Positions 52,916 through 62,585 of a stretch of DNA of 64,000 nucleotides are shown here, in pieces. The notes under the pieces were generated by a model. The model did no database searches. It was not told where the DNA came from and saw only the letters and a list, made by a program, of their open reading frames with translations. The first letter of the stretch is position 1, and each line of letters opens with the position of its first letter. Both the position numbers and the translations under genes were made by a program. This DNA is from Bog-756 sp963806455 (GTDB lineage Bacteria; Actinomycetota; Acidimicrobiia; Acidimicrobiales; RAAP-2), in the NCBI GenBank assembly GCA_963806455.1, contig CAWDXZ010000002.1:496001-560000 (forward strand), given 5' to 3'.

Positions 52916-53802
52916 GCGCGGACGGACTCGCCTATACGCACCGTCGGGTCCGTCGTGTCAGGCAACTGCTTCGGAAGCGGAACCTGCGAAGCACAGAAGG
53001 CGCCCTGGTCGTCGAGGGGGTTGCGCTGATCTCGGCCGCGCTGGACTCCGATGCGGCCATCGAGGCCGTCTATGTGGCCCCGGAAGGACGTACCGACCGC
53101 GTGGTGAGCGACACCCTCGAACGCGCTTTTGCCGCCGGGGCCCGGGTCTTCGACCTGGCCCCCGGGGTGGTGGATCGGGTGGCCGACACGGTGACGCCGC
53201 AGCCGGTCCTCGCCGTCGTGAGCTATACCCCCACCCGTCTCGAGGAGGTGAAGGGCGCATCGATGGTGATGGTGTGCGCTGACATCCGCGACCCGGGCAA
53301 TGCCGGCACGATGATCCGGACAGCCGACGCCGCCGGTGTCGGAGCCGTGATCTGCTGCGAAGGCACGGTCGACCCGACCAACCCGAAGACCGTCCGAGCA
53401 TCGGCGGGATCGCTGTTCCACCTCCCCGTGGTCGCCGGAGCCGGAGCGCCGGAGGTGCTCAGGGTCCTGAAGGGTTGGGGTTTCACCACCGCCGGCGCCG
53501 TGGTGCGCGGCGGTTCCGATTACACGGCCTTCGACTGGCGGCAGCCGGTGGCTGCGGTGTTCGGCAATGAGTCATCCGGCCTGGGCCAGACGGTCGGCGA
53601 TCTCCTCGACGTGCGCATCTCGATTCCCATGACCGGTCTGGCCGAGTCCCTCAACGTCGCCAGCTCGGCGGCCGTGCTGTGCTTCGAGGCGCTCCGGCAG
53701 CGGCGCACCCACGGAGGGACGGGTACAAGCCCTCGTCCCACAGTGACGGGTTCTACCATTCAGGGCATGACAGACCCGCCAACCGGGGATGGTTCCCCGT
53801 GA
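52912..53802 (+). CDS. TrmH/SpoU-family RNA 2'-O-methyltransferase, apparently starting at CTG
   Basis: A ~296-aa SPOUT-fold methylase that uses SAM to methylate a ribose in rRNA or tRNA. The substrate-binding N-domain has RRVRQLLRKRNLRSTEGALVVEG. The knotted catalytic domain has the three motifs IRDPGNAGTMIRTADAAGV, AVFGNESSGL and ISIPMTGLAESLNVASSAAV. No ATG, GTG or TTG lies between the upstream part of the open frame and a GTG near 53099, which is too far inside. CTG 52912 overlaps the rplT stop as CTGA and gives a natural start 10 residues before HRRVRR. It ends overlapping pheS as GTGA. Confidence 0.85.
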   Translation: MSADGLAYTHRRVRRVRQLLRKRNLRSTEGALVVEGVALISAALDSDAAIEAVYVAPEGRTDRVVSDTLERAFAAGARVFDLAPGVVDRVADTVTPQPVLAVVSYTPTRLEEVKGASMVMVCADIRDPGNAGTMIRTADAAGVGAVICCEGTVDPTNPKTVRASAGSLFHLPVVAGAGAPEVLRVLKGWGFTTAGAVVRGGSDYTAFDWRQPVAAVFGNESSGLGQTVGDLLDVRISIPMTGLAESLNVASSAAVLCFEALRQRRTHGGTGTSPRPTVTGSTIQGMTDPPTGDGSP

Positions 53803-54863
53803 CCGACCGGCTGGATGTGGACGCGCTCGTCGAGGAGGCCTCGGCGGCCATCCACTCGGCGGCCTCGACCGAGGAGATCCGACAGGTCGCCGCGGCGGTG
53901 TCCGGCAAGAAGTCCCCGCTGGCCGCAGTCGGACGGGACCTCGGTCGGCTGGATCCCGACACCCGCCGCCAATTGGGCCAGCAGCTGCACGAGGCGCGGG
54001 CCGCCGTCGAGGACCTACTCGAACGGCGCCGGGCCGAGATCAGCGCCGCCGAGCTCGCACGCCAGATGTCCGAGGCCCGCATCGACCTCACCGAATTCAT
54101 CCCGGGATCGATCCCTGCCCCGCCGTGCCGGGGACACCTTCACCTCGTCACCCAGACCCGGGATGCCCTGGAGGACGTCTTCGTGGGGATGGGCTTCGAG
54201 GTGGCCGAGGGCCCCGAGATCGAGACGGACTGGTACAACTTCGGGGCCCTCAACATGCCCCCGGCCCATCCGGCCCGAGGGATGTGGGACACCCTGTACC
54301 TCAACCTGGGGCCGCCCGAGACCACCCTGCTGCGCACCCATACCTCGCCGGTGCAGATCCACCTCATGGAGGAGGCGGTGGTCAACGGCGGGCTCCCCAT
54401 CCATGCCGTGATGCCCGGCCGCTGTTACCGCCGGGACACACCCGACGCCCGACACCTCCCCGTGTTCCACCAGATCGAGGGCCTGGTGGTCGACAAAGGG
54501 ATCACCTTCGCCGACCTGGCGGGCACCATCGAGGTGTTCACGACGGCCTACTTTGGCCCCGACATCCACTCGCGGCTCCGCCCCGCCTTTTTTCCCTTCA
54601 CGGAGCCGTCGGCCGAGTTCGAGGTCACCTGCACCATCTGTCACGGAACCGGTTGCCGGACCTGCTCACAGACCGGCTGGATCGAGCTCGGAGGGTGCGG
54701 GATGGTGGACCCGGCGGTGTTCGGAGCGGTCGGGATCGACGTCGAGGAATGGACCGGGTTCGCCTTCGGGTTCGGCATCGACCGGTGCGCGCAGATGCGC
54801 CATCAGATCGCCGACATGCGCGCCCTGACGGAGAACGACATCCGCTTCCTGCAGCAGTTCTGA
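53799..54863 (+). CDS. pheS: Phenylalanyl-tRNA synthetase alpha subunit
   Basis: A 354-aa class II synthetase subunit. It has an N-terminal coiled coil (~1-85), PSRGHLH-type motif as PCRGHLHLVTQT, motif 2 PGRCYRRDTPDARH and FHQIEGLVVD. The zinc-like CTICHGTGCRTC insertion is followed by WIELGGCGMV, and motif 3 is FAFGFGIDRCAQMR. GTG 53799 overlaps the methylase stop. It works as an alpha2beta2 tetramer with PheT from the next gene. Confidence 0.97.
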   Translation: MTDRLDVDALVEEASAAIHSAASTEEIRQVAAAVSGKKSPLAAVGRDLGRLDPDTRRQLGQQLHEARAAVEDLLERRRAEISAAELARQMSEARIDLTEFIPGSIPAPPCRGHLHLVTQTRDALEDVFVGMGFEVAEGPEIETDWYNFGALNMPPAHPARGMWDTLYLNLGPPETTLLRTHTSPVQIHLMEEAVVNGGLPIHAVMPGRCYRRDTPDARHLPVFHQIEGLVVDKGITFADLAGTIEVFTTAYFGPDIHSRLRPAFFPFTEPSAEFEVTCTICHGTGCRTCSQTGWIELGGCGMVDPAVFGAVGIDVEEWTGFAFGFGIDRCAQMRHQIADMRALTENDIRFLQQF

Positions 54864-54885
54864 TAGGCGACGACTGAGGAGACCT

Positions 54886-57450
54886 GTGCGCGTACCGCTG
54901 TCGTGGCTGCGAGATTTCGCTCCCTTCGAGGGGGACCCGGTCGACCTGGCCGCCGCGCTCGACGACCTCGGGCTGGTGGTCGAGGAGATCGCTGTGGTGG
55001 GGGAGGGTCTCGCCGACGTGGTGGTGGGGCGCGTGATCGACATCGCCGCCATCGAGGGGGCGGACCGGATACGGCGGGTGGTGGTGGACGACGGATCTGA
55101 CCGGGTGGAGGTGGTGTGCGGGGCCTGGAACTTCGAGGTGGGTGACCTGGTCCCGCTGGCCCGGGTGGGCACGATCCTGCCCGGCGGCTTCGAGATCGGC
55201 CGCCGCAAGATGAAAGGGGTCGTCTCCAACGGGATGATCTGCTCGGGTCGGGAGCTCAAGCTCAGCGAGGATGCCGACGGGATCCTGATCCTCGACGACA
55301 CCGGAGACGTCCATCCGGGACAGCCCCTCACCGCCGCCCTCGGTATCGAACCCGACGTCGTGTTCGACCTGGCCGTCGAGGCCAACCGTCCCGATGCATG
55401 GAGCATGGCGGGGGTGGCCCGGGACCTGGCCGCCCGGCTCGGGCTCCCGTTCGCCCTTCCCGAGGTCCGCGTCCTGGCCGGGCCGCAGTACTCCTCGGTC
55501 ACCGACCCCCTTGCCGGGCCTCCGTCGGAACCACCTGTCGAGCAGGTCACCTCGGTCCGGGTCGACGACCCCGACCTGTGCCCGCGCTTCACGGCCCGGG
55601 TGGTCACCGGCATCGAGGTGACCGCCTCGCCGCCCTGGTTGGCCCGCCGGCTCGTGCTGGCCGGGATGCGGCCCATCAACAATGTCGTGGACGCATCGAA
55701 CTACGTGATGCTCGAGGTGGGCCAGCCCACCCACCCCTACGACCTCGACCGACTGGCCGGCCGTGGCCTGGTGGTCCGGCAGGCCGTGGCCGGCGAGGAG
55801 CTCGTCACCCTCGACGGGGTGGAGCGGACACTCGGCGTGGCGGGGCCCGGCCTCGGCGACGACGGGCGGGACTGCCTCATTTGCGACGCCGAAGGCTCCC
55901 CGGTGGCCATCGCCGGCATCATGGGTGGCACGTCCTCGGAGATCGGCGAGGACACCACCTCGGTGCTGCTGGAGGCGGCGTACTTCGACCCGATGGCCAT
56001 CGCCCGGACCTCGAAGCGACTGGGCCTGCGGACCGAGGCCTCGGCCCGGTTCGAACGGGGCTGCGACCCGGCCGTCATCGACCGGGCCGCCGAGCGGTTC
56101 TGCCGGCTGTTGGCCCTCACTGCCGGGACCTCCATGGCGGTGGCGCCCGGGGTGATCGACCTGAGGGGGGATGTTCCCACCCCGCTCGAGCTGGTCGTGC
56201 GTCCGGACCGGATCGGCGGCCTCCTCGGTGCCGGGTTCACCTCGCCGCAGATCGCCCGGCTCCTCGGTCCGCTCGGCCTGGAGGCCGAGCCGGTGGCGGC
56301 CGCGGAGGACTCGCCCCTCCGGGTGGTGGTCCCCACGTACCGGCCGGACATCCGTCCCGCCCCCATGGGCGAGGCCGACATCGCCGAGGAGGTGGCCCGG
56401 GTCTACGGCTACTCGCGGATCGCCCGCCGCACCCCGTCATGGCCCCAACCCGGGCAGCTCACGACGTACCAGCGCGAGCGCCGGCAGGTGAAGGACATAC
56501 TCTGCGGCCTGGGCACCACCGAGGCATGGACGTCCACGTTCGTGACCCGGCGGGACCAGGAGGTGTCCGGGTTCGACCCCCCGTACGTGGAGGTGACCAA
56601 CCCACTGGTGGACTCCGAGCGGTTCCTGCGATCGTCGATGGCTCCGGGCCTGGTCCGAGCGGTCGTCCACAACACCGAACGGCGTCATCCGGACATCCGC
56701 CTCTTTGAGGTCGGGACGGTCTTCTTCTATCCCGAGGACCCTCGGGTCGACCCGGGGGACGGGCCGCCGGCCGACGCCACAGAGCGTGTCAGCGTCATCT
56801 TCGCCCAGGACGGGGACGACGCCTGGACGGCGGTGGCCGCCTGGCGTACCATCGCCGCCGCATTGCGCCTCGCCGATTGGGTCATGGGGGGTCGGCGCCA
56901 CCTCGGTCCGGCTGCGGCGGCGCTCCATCCGTACCGCTCGGCCGCCCTGGCCAGCGTGGTGGACGGTCCGCCCGACGATCCGGGTCGGGAGGAGGTCCCG
57001 ACCGAGCTCGGCGTGGTCGGGGAGCTCGACCCTTACCTGGTCGGGCAGCTCGGCCTGGTCAATGCCGACGGCCGCCCCCGGCGGGTCGGGTGGCTCGACC
57101 TCGATCTCGGCGCCCTCCTCGACCGCGACCGGGTCCCCCGGCGGAGCGAGGAGGCGCAGCCGGTCAGCAAGTTCCCATCGTCCGACATCGACCTGGCCTT
57201 CGTGGTGGGGGACTCGATCCCAGCGGGCTCGGTGGAGCGGACGTTGCGACGGGCCGGCGCTGACCTGCTCGAGTCGGTCGAGCTCTTCGACGTGTACCGG
57301 GGCCCTTCGGTCGCCCAGGGAGCCCGGAGCCTCGCCTATCACCTTCGCTTCTGCGCCCCGGACCACACGCTCACCGACCGGGAGGTCGGAGCGCTCCGAG
57401 CCGAGGCCATCGCCGCCGTCGAACAGGGCCATCGGGCCGAACTCCGCTGA
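54886..57450 (+). CDS. pheT: Phenylalanyl-tRNA synthetase beta subunit
   Basis: An 854-aa subunit in the usual domain order: B1 (VPLSWLRDFAPFEGDP), the OB/EMAP-like tRNA-binding B2 (VVCGAWNFEVGDLVPLA), B3/B4 editing domains (NRPDAWSMAGVARDLAARLG, MRPINNVVDASNYVM, GIMGGTSSEIG), B5 and the catalytic-like core (TSTFVTRRDQE). The C-terminal anticodon-binding FDX-ACB domain covers ~755-854 (KFPSSDIDLAFVV, ELFDVYRG). GTG 54886 has GAGGAG 5-10 nt upstream. The gap from pheS is 22 bp. Confidence 0.97.
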   Translation: MRVPLSWLRDFAPFEGDPVDLAAALDDLGLVVEEIAVVGEGLADVVVGRVIDIAAIEGADRIRRVVVDDGSDRVEVVCGAWNFEVGDLVPLARVGTILPGGFEIGRRKMKGVVSNGMICSGRELKLSEDADGILILDDTGDVHPGQPLTAALGIEPDVVFDLAVEANRPDAWSMAGVARDLAARLGLPFALPEVRVLAGPQYSSVTDPLAGPPSEPPVEQVTSVRVDDPDLCPRFTARVVTGIEVTASPPWLARRLVLAGMRPINNVVDASNYVMLEVGQPTHPYDLDRLAGRGLVVRQAVAGEELVTLDGVERTLGVAGPGLGDDGRDCLICDAEGSPVAIAGIMGGTSSEIGEDTTSVLLEAAYFDPMAIARTSKRLGLRTEASARFERGCDPAVIDRAAERFCRLLALTAGTSMAVAPGVIDLRGDVPTPLELVVRPDRIGGLLGAGFTSPQIARLLGPLGLEAEPVAAAEDSPLRVVVPTYRPDIRPAPMGEADIAEEVARVYGYSRIARRTPSWPQPGQLTTYQRERRQVKDILCGLGTTEAWTSTFVTRRDQEVSGFDPPYVEVTNPLVDSERFLRSSMAPGLVRAVVHNTERRHPDIRLFEVGTVFFYPEDPRVDPGDGPPADATERVSVIFAQDGDDAWTAVAAWRTIAAALRLADWVMGGRRHLGPAAAALHPYRSAALASVVDGPPDDPGREEVPTELGVVGELDPYLVGQLGLVNADGRPRRVGWLDLDLGALLDRDRVPRRSEEAQPVSKFPSSDIDLAFVVGDSIPAGSVERTLRRAGADLLESVELFDVYRGPSVAQGARSLAYHLRFCAPDHTLTDREVGALRAEAIAAVEQGHRAELR

Positions 57451-57481
57451 CCTTGTTGAACTCGGACCGTCGAGGGCCGGT

Positions 57482-57907
57482 CTACGGCCGTTCCCCGGGG
57501 GGCGCCACCTCCAGCGACTCGAGCAGGCGGCGGGAACGCGAGCCGAGCCGTGGGACGAGGTACCGGCGGTCCTCGATGGAGAAGCTGTCGAAGAATGCAT
57601 ACGCCACCGGCTCACAGGCCGCCTCGTCCCCTTGGCGGGCGTCGACGAGCAACTCGACCACGTGGATGGCGCGCGCCACCGTGGCGGAAGCCGTCCTGAT
57701 CACGGCGATCCGTCCGGCGACCAACTCGGCCAGCTCGGTCAGCACCACCGGCTCGCCGGGGGCGCCGTCACACGCCGCCACCAGCTCGAGGTAGCGCGGC
57801 ACGAACTCGGGCAGCTCCGCGAGGATGTCGGAGAAGGGGAACCCGGGGTCTCCAGCGGACGGTTGTGGCCGCTGGGCGGCACCGAGCCGGTGAGGGTGAT
57901 GGGACAC
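57482..57907 (-). CDS. Protein of unknown function, 141 aa
   Basis: A small acidic helical protein: FSDILAELPEFVPRYLELVAACDG, then VLTELAELVAGRIAVIRTASA, ELLVDARQGDEAACEPVAYAFFDSFS and RSRRLLESLEV. It faintly resembles DUF7674-like proteins linked to toxin-immunity loci, but I would not assign it. The GTG at 57907 is the best start before the conserved-looking part; the open frame extends further upstream without a better one. It is convergent with pheT and divergent from the arg operon. Confidence 0.5.
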   Translation of the reverse strand: MSHHPHRLGAAQRPQPSAGDPGFPFSDILAELPEFVPRYLELVAACDGAPGEPVVLTELAELVAGRIAVIRTASATVARAIHVVELLVDARQGDEAACEPVAYAFFDSFSIEDRRYLVPRLGSRSRRLLESLEVAPPGERP

Positions 57908-58118
57908 ACGACGCTCCGCCGATGGGAACGGACGAGGGCCGGTCGTTCCGCCACTGTCCCGGCGATCGACGAACCGGTTGGACGACGTGGCGCCTGGTCT
58001 GACGGTACCGGTCACCGGCGGAGGGATCAAGGGGTGAATCGAGGCCGGTAGCCATGGTGGGGCCGAGGGGGTGCACGGGCCGCCCCTGCGGCCCGACGGC
58101 TCCACGAGTGTTGCGTCT

Positions 58119-58152
58119 TGCATAAGAATGCGAAAGTATGCATATACTTGCA
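58119..58152 (+). promoter_or_regulatory. Two ArgR operator (ARG) boxes overlapping the argC promoter
   Basis: TGCATAAGAATGCG (58119-58132) and TGCATATACTTGCA (58139-58152) are imperfect palindromes of the ARG-box type (TGCAT-n-ATGCA). Their centres are 20 bp apart, one helical face. They form an A/T-rich island in very GC-rich DNA. The second box covers the -10 TATACT (58143-58148), so a bound ArgR hexamer would block RNA polymerase. argR is the last gene of the operon. Confidence 0.75.
58143..58148 (+). promoter_or_regulatory. -10 element TATACT of the arg operon
   Basis: TATACT differs from the sigma-70 consensus at one base. A loose -35, TTGCAT (58118-58123), lies 19 bp upstream. The leader would be about 45 nt with GAGGAG (58189-58194) 5 nt before argC. 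Confidence 0.6.
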
Positions 58153-58199
58153 GGGCAGGGACCCGATCGTGCCGATGCCCTGGACAGCGAGGAGTGTCG

Positions 58200-59261
58200 A
58201 TGAAGGTTGGTGTGGTCGGTGCCTCCGGGTACGCCGGCGTCGAGCTGCTCCGCCTCTGTGCGTCCCACCCCCACCTCGACGTGGCGGTGGCCACGGCCGG
58301 CGACCATCGTGGCGAGCCCGTGGCCCGCCACACCCCGTCCCTGGCTGCTTCGTACCCGCGCCTCGTCTACGCACCCACCGACCCGACCGAGCTGGACGGG
58401 CTCGACCTCGTCTTCCTGGCCCTCCCTCACGGCCGCTCGCAGCATCTCGTCCCCGACCTCCAGGACCGGGTGGGAGCCATCGTGGACCTGGCCGCCGACT
58501 TCCGTCTACGCGATCCGTCGCTCTATCCCACGTGGTACGGGGAGGCGCACACCGCGCCGGCACTTCTCGACGAATTCGTCTACGGGCTTCCCGAGCTCTA
58601 CCGCCGTCAGCTGAGGGGCGCCCATCTGGTGGCGGCCCCGGGCTGCTACCCGACGGCGGTCGTCCTCGCCCTCCATCCCCTGCTCGAGGCAGGGGCCATC
58701 GAGGTCCCCGATCCCGACGGCGCGCCGAACGGTGTGCCGGCGCTGGTCGTCGACGCGGCCAGCGGGGTGTCAGGGGCCGGCCGGGCTCCGAAGGACGCCC
58801 TGCACTTCGGGGCAGTGGACGAGGACTTCACCGCGTACGGGCTGCTCGACCACCGCCACACGGCCGAGATGGAGCAGTGCCTCGGCACCCCGGTGCTGTT
58901 CACACCCCATCTGGCGCCGATGTCCCGCGGCATCCTGGCGACCTGCTACGCCCGACCGTCGGCGCCGGTCGGGACGTCGAACGCCCTGACCGGCGAGGCG
59001 GCCATGGCCATCCTGCACCGGGCCTACGACGACGAGCCGTTCGTGGTGGTCACCGACGAGGCTCCTTCCACCAAGGCCACCACCGGCTCGAACTGCGCGC
59101 ACGTGACCGTGCGGGTGGACAGCCGCACGGGCTGGGTGGTGGCCCTGGGGGCCATCGACAACCTGGTCAAGGGGGCATCCGGCCAGGCCTTACAGTGCGC
59201 CAACCTGGTCCTCGGACTGGACGAGACGACCGGTCTGCCGATGGCGGGGGTCTATCCATGA
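58200..59261 (+). CDS. argC: N-acetyl-gamma-glutamyl-phosphate reductase
   Basis: A 353-aa NADPH enzyme for the third step of arginine synthesis. The Rossmann start is KVGVVGASGYAGVELLRL, followed by FLALPHGRSQ, the catalytic Cys in VAAPGCYPTAVVLAL, SGVSGAGRAP and FTPHLAPMSRGI. The ATG has a strong GAGGAG 5 nt upstream. It is first in a six-gene operon where every junction is a 4-bp stop/start overlap. Confidence 0.97.
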   Translation: MKVGVVGASGYAGVELLRLCASHPHLDVAVATAGDHRGEPVARHTPSLAASYPRLVYAPTDPTELDGLDLVFLALPHGRSQHLVPDLQDRVGAIVDLAADFRLRDPSLYPTWYGEAHTAPALLDEFVYGLPELYRRQLRGAHLVAAPGCYPTAVVLALHPLLEAGAIEVPDPDGAPNGVPALVVDAASGVSGAGRAPKDALHFGAVDEDFTAYGLLDHRHTAEMEQCLGTPVLFTPHLAPMSRGILATCYARPSAPVGTSNALTGEAAMAILHRAYDDEPFVVVTDEAPSTKATTGSNCAHVTVRVDSRTGWVVALGAIDNLVKGASGQALQCANLVLGLDETTGLPMAGVYP

Positions 59262-60427
59262 GCATCACCACGCCCAAGGGGTTCGTGGCCTCGGGCCGGG
59301 CGGCGGGCATCAAGGCGTCGGGCGCCCTCGACCTCGCCCTGCTGGCCACCGAAGACGGAACGGCCGTGCCCACTGCGGCCACCTTCACCACCAACCTGGC
59401 GGCCGCGGCACCCGTGCAGACCAGCCGCGACCACCTCCGAGCCGGAGGGGGCCGGGCCGCCGCCGTGCTGGTGAGCAGCGGCAACGCCAATGCCGCGACC
59501 GGGGCCCGGGGCCGGACCGACGCGGAGCGGATGTGCGAGCTGGTGGCGACAGCCCTCGGGGTCCGGTCCGATCACATCCTCGTGTGCTCGACCGGCCTCA
59601 TCGGCACCCCGCTCCCCATGCAGGTCATCGAGCCCGCCATCCCCGAGCTGGTGGCGGCCCGATCGGGGAAAGCGCCGGCGGCTGACGACGCCGCCGCCGG
59701 CATCCTCACCACCGATGCCTCCCGGAAGGAGACCCTGGTCGAGGGCGCGGGTTTCTGCGTCGCCGGCATGGCCAAGGGTGCCGGCATGCTGGCGCCGGAC
59801 ATGGCAACCATGTTGGCCTTCCTCACCACCGATGCCGGCGTGGAGCCGGGACCCCTGTCCGATCTCCTGCGGGGGGCGGTGTGTGACTCGTTCAACCGTT
59901 TGACCGTCGACGGATGCACCTCGACCAACGACACGGTGGTGCTGATGGCCTCGGGTCGCGCCGGGCCGTCCGACCCGAACGTGGTGGCGGACGCCGTAGG
60001 CGAGGCGTGCTCGGCCCTGGTGGAGGCGATGTTGGCCGACGCCGAGGGCGCCACGAAGGTCATGCACGTGCGGGTGACCGGGGCCCGGTCGGATGGCGAG
60101 GCCCATCGGGCGGCCCGCAAGGTGGCTGACTCGCTGCTCGTCAAATGCTCCGTCAACGGCCAGGATCCATACTGGGGCCGTGTGGCGAGCGACCTCGGCT
60201 CGGCCGGGGTGGACTTCGACATGGAGCGGCTGGACATCGCCTACGGGCGCGTGACCGTGTGCCGCCAAGGGGTGGCCTGCGACCACGATGCGGCCGCCGT
60301 GGCTCGGCACATGTCCGGGCGATTGATCGACATCCACTGCGACCTGGGGCTGTCCGACGGCAACGCCGTGGTCATGGGCGTCGACCTCGGGTACGGGTAC
60401 ATCGACGAGAACAGGACGACGTCGTGA
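59258..60427 (+). CDS. argJ: Glutamate N-acetyltransferase / amino-acid acetyltransferase (ArgJ)
   Basis: A 389-aa self-cleaving enzyme that moves acetyl groups from N-acetylornithine to glutamate, closing the cyclic route. The cleavage site is the Thr of GILTTDAS (residues ~150-157). Further motifs are SGNANAATGARG, CSTGLIGTPLP, KGAGMLAPDMATMLAFLTTDA, CTSTNDTV and KCSVNGQDPYWGR. The start ATG overlaps the argC stop. Whether it also uses acetyl-CoA cannot be judged. Confidence 0.96.
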   Translation: MSITTPKGFVASGRAAGIKASGALDLALLATEDGTAVPTAATFTTNLAAAAPVQTSRDHLRAGGGRAAAVLVSSGNANAATGARGRTDAERMCELVATALGVRSDHILVCSTGLIGTPLPMQVIEPAIPELVAARSGKAPAADDAAAGILTTDASRKETLVEGAGFCVAGMAKGAGMLAPDMATMLAFLTTDAGVEPGPLSDLLRGAVCDSFNRLTVDGCTSTNDTVVLMASGRAGPSDPNVVADAVGEACSALVEAMLADAEGATKVMHVRVTGARSDGEAHRAARKVADSLLVKCSVNGQDPYWGRVASDLGSAGVDFDMERLDIAYGRVTVCRQGVACDHDAAAVARHMSGRLIDIHCDLGLSDGNAVVMGVDLGYGYIDENRTTS

Positions 60428-61338
60428 CCGGGGCACGCACCGATACGACATCGGCCCTCGCCCCGGGCGACAAGGCGGCGGTGTTGGTCGAGTCGCTGCC
60501 CTATATCCGCCGCTTCTGGGGCAAGGTGGTGGTGATCAAGTACGGCGGCAACGTCTTGAACCCGGGCGCCTCCGGGGCGGCCGTCGGCGAGGCCGCCGCC
60601 CTGGCATCCTTCGCCGAGGACATCGTCCTCACGAGGTCGGTCGGGATGCTGCCCGTCGTGGTCCACGGGGGCGGGCCCCAGATCGGCGAGCTCATGGCGC
60701 GTGTCGGTAAGAGCGCCGAGTTCCGGGACGGGCTCCGGGTAACCGATGCCGACACCATCGACCTGGTCCGAATGGTGCTGGTCGGCAAGGTGAACCGTGA
60801 CATCGTGAGCTCGATCAACGTCCATGGTGCCCTGGCCGTCGGGCTGTCGGGTGAGGACGCCAACCTGATCACGGCCACGGCCCGGTCCGAGTCGCTCGGG
60901 TATGTCGGCGATGTCGTCCATGTCGACCCGGTCATCGTCCACCAACTGCTGGCCCAGGGCCTGATCCCGGTGGTGGCGACCATCGGGACGGACCAGTCGG
61001 GCCAGGCGTTCAACATCAACGCGGACACTGCGGCCGGCGCGCTGGCCGCGGCACTCGGGGCAGAGAAGCTGGTGTTCCTCACCGACGTGTCGGGCATCCG
61101 CGCCGACCCCGATGACCCGACGACACTGATCCACCGGGCCACCGTCGACGACCTCGACCGACTGGTCTCATCCGGCGCGGCGACCGGAGGCATGATCCCG
61201 AAGATCGAGGCGTGCGCCCGGGCCGTGCGGTCCGGCGTCGGCCAGGCCCATATCCTCGACGGCCGGACGCCCCATGCCCTGCTGCTCGAGGTGTTCACCG
61301 ACGAGGGCGTGGGCACGATGGTGGGGGCAACGCCGTGA
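60424..61338 (+). CDS. argB: Acetylglutamate kinase
   Basis: A 304-aa amino-acid kinase. It has VVIKYGGNVL, VVVHGGGPQIGELM, FRDGLRVTDADT, GLSGEDANLI, NINADTAAGALAAALGAEKLVFLTDVSG and GGMIPKIEAC. The N-terminal helix (VLVESLPYIRRFWGK) is the type seen in arginine-inhibited hexameric enzymes, so feedback control is likely. GTG 60424 overlaps the argJ stop. Confidence 0.97.
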   Translation: MTGARTDTTSALAPGDKAAVLVESLPYIRRFWGKVVVIKYGGNVLNPGASGAAVGEAAALASFAEDIVLTRSVGMLPVVVHGGGPQIGELMARVGKSAEFRDGLRVTDADTIDLVRMVLVGKVNRDIVSSINVHGALAVGLSGEDANLITATARSESLGYVGDVVHVDPVIVHQLLAQGLIPVVATIGTDQSGQAFNINADTAAGALAAALGAEKLVFLTDVSGIRADPDDPTTLIHRATVDDLDRLVSSGAATGGMIPKIEACARAVRSGVGQAHILDGRTPHALLLEVFTDEGVGTMVGATP

Positions 61339-62585
61339 CCGGACCGGCCGACCGGCCCGATCCGGCAGAGCGGTCCGGGACCATGGCCCCGATCGACCGG
61401 TCGGCGCTCATGCACACCTATGCCGAACCTGCGGTAACGTTCGTCCGCGGCGAGGGCAGTGCTCTCTATGACACGGGCGGCCGGCGCTACCTCGACTTTT
61501 TGTCCGGGCTGGCGGTGACCTCTCTCGGCCATGCCCACCCGACGGTGGCCGAGGCCATCACCGAACAGGCGCGGACGTTGTGCCATGTCTCCAACCTCTT
61601 CGGGAACGTGGTCGGGCCGGAGGTGGCGGCCACGCTCGACCGCCTGGTGGGAGGAGGCACCGAGCGGGCCGGGGGCCAGGTGTTCTTCGCCAATTCGGGG
61701 GCCGAGGCCAACGAGTGTGCCATCAAGCTGGCCCGCCGGTGGGCAGGGAGCGGCCGGTTTGCCGTGGTGAGCACGTGGGACGCCTTTCACGGACGTACCC
61801 TGGCCGCGCTGGCGGCCACCGGACAGGTGGAGAAGCAGAAGGCATTTCTGCCGCTGCCGGACGGGTTCGACCACGTACCCTTCGACGACCTCCCGGCCAT
61901 GGAGGCCGCCTGCGACCCGACCCGGGTGGCCGCCGTGATGGTAGAGCCCGTGATGGGCGAGGCGGGAGTCGTCGTGCCCTCCTCCGACTACCTGGTCGGG
62001 CTCCGCCAGCTCTGCAACGACCGCGACATCCTCCTCATCGTCGATGAAGTCCAGACCGGGCTGGGGCGGACCGGTCGGTGGTTCGGGTTCCAGCATCTCG
62101 GCGTGGAGCCCGACATCGTGACCATGGCCAAGGCGCTCGGCAACGGCATGCCGGTGGGGGCATGCTGGGCGCGGGGCGAGGTGGCCGCCGCCTTTGTCCC
62201 CGGCGACCACGGCAGCACCTTCGGAGGCCAGCCGCTGGCCATGTCGGCAGCCAGGGCCACCTTGGCGGTGATGGAGTCCGAGGATGCACCAGGGCGCGCC
62301 CGGGAACTGGGATCCCGGCTCAAGAGCGCCCTCGAGGTGCTTCCCGGGGTGGGCTCGGTGCGGGGGGAGGGCTTGCTGCTGGCGGCCGTGCTCACCGAGC
62401 CCGCAGCCGTCCTCGCCTGTGGCGAGGCGCTCGATGCCGGACTGGTCATCAACGCCCCGAGGCCGGACGTCCTTCGCTTTGCACCCCCCCTGCTGGTCAC
62501 GCCGACCGAGGTGGCCCGGGCCGTGTCCATCCTCGGGCCCATCCTGGGGCGCGTCACGAGGGCGGCCGGGGGAGGCAACCCGTGA
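61335..62585 (+). CDS. argD: Acetylornithine aminotransferase
   Basis: A 416-aa class III PLP aminotransferase. It has YLDFLSGLAVTSLGHAHP, FFANSGAEANECAIKLAR, AFHGRT, the PLP-pyridine Asp in LLIVDEVQTGLGRTG and the Schiff-base Lys in VTMAKALGNGMPVGA. The arg context supports acetylornithine as substrate. GTG 61335 overlaps argB; an in-frame ATG (61383) with less N-terminal sequence is the alternative. Confidence 0.95.
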   Translation: MTGPADRPDPAERSGTMAPIDRSALMHTYAEPAVTFVRGEGSALYDTGGRRYLDFLSGLAVTSLGHAHPTVAEAITEQARTLCHVSNLFGNVVGPEVAATLDRLVGGGTERAGGQVFFANSGAEANECAIKLARRWAGSGRFAVVSTWDAFHGRTLAALAATGQVEKQKAFLPLPDGFDHVPFDDLPAMEAACDPTRVAAVMVEPVMGEAGVVVPSSDYLVGLRQLCNDRDILLIVDEVQTGLGRTGRWFGFQHLGVEPDIVTMAKALGNGMPVGACWARGEVAAAFVPGDHGSTFGGQPLAMSAARATLAVMESEDAPGRARELGSRLKSALEVLPGVGSVRGEGLLLAAVLTEPAAVLACGEALDAGLVINAPRPDVLRFAPPLLVTPTEVARAVSILGPILGRVTRAAGGGNP

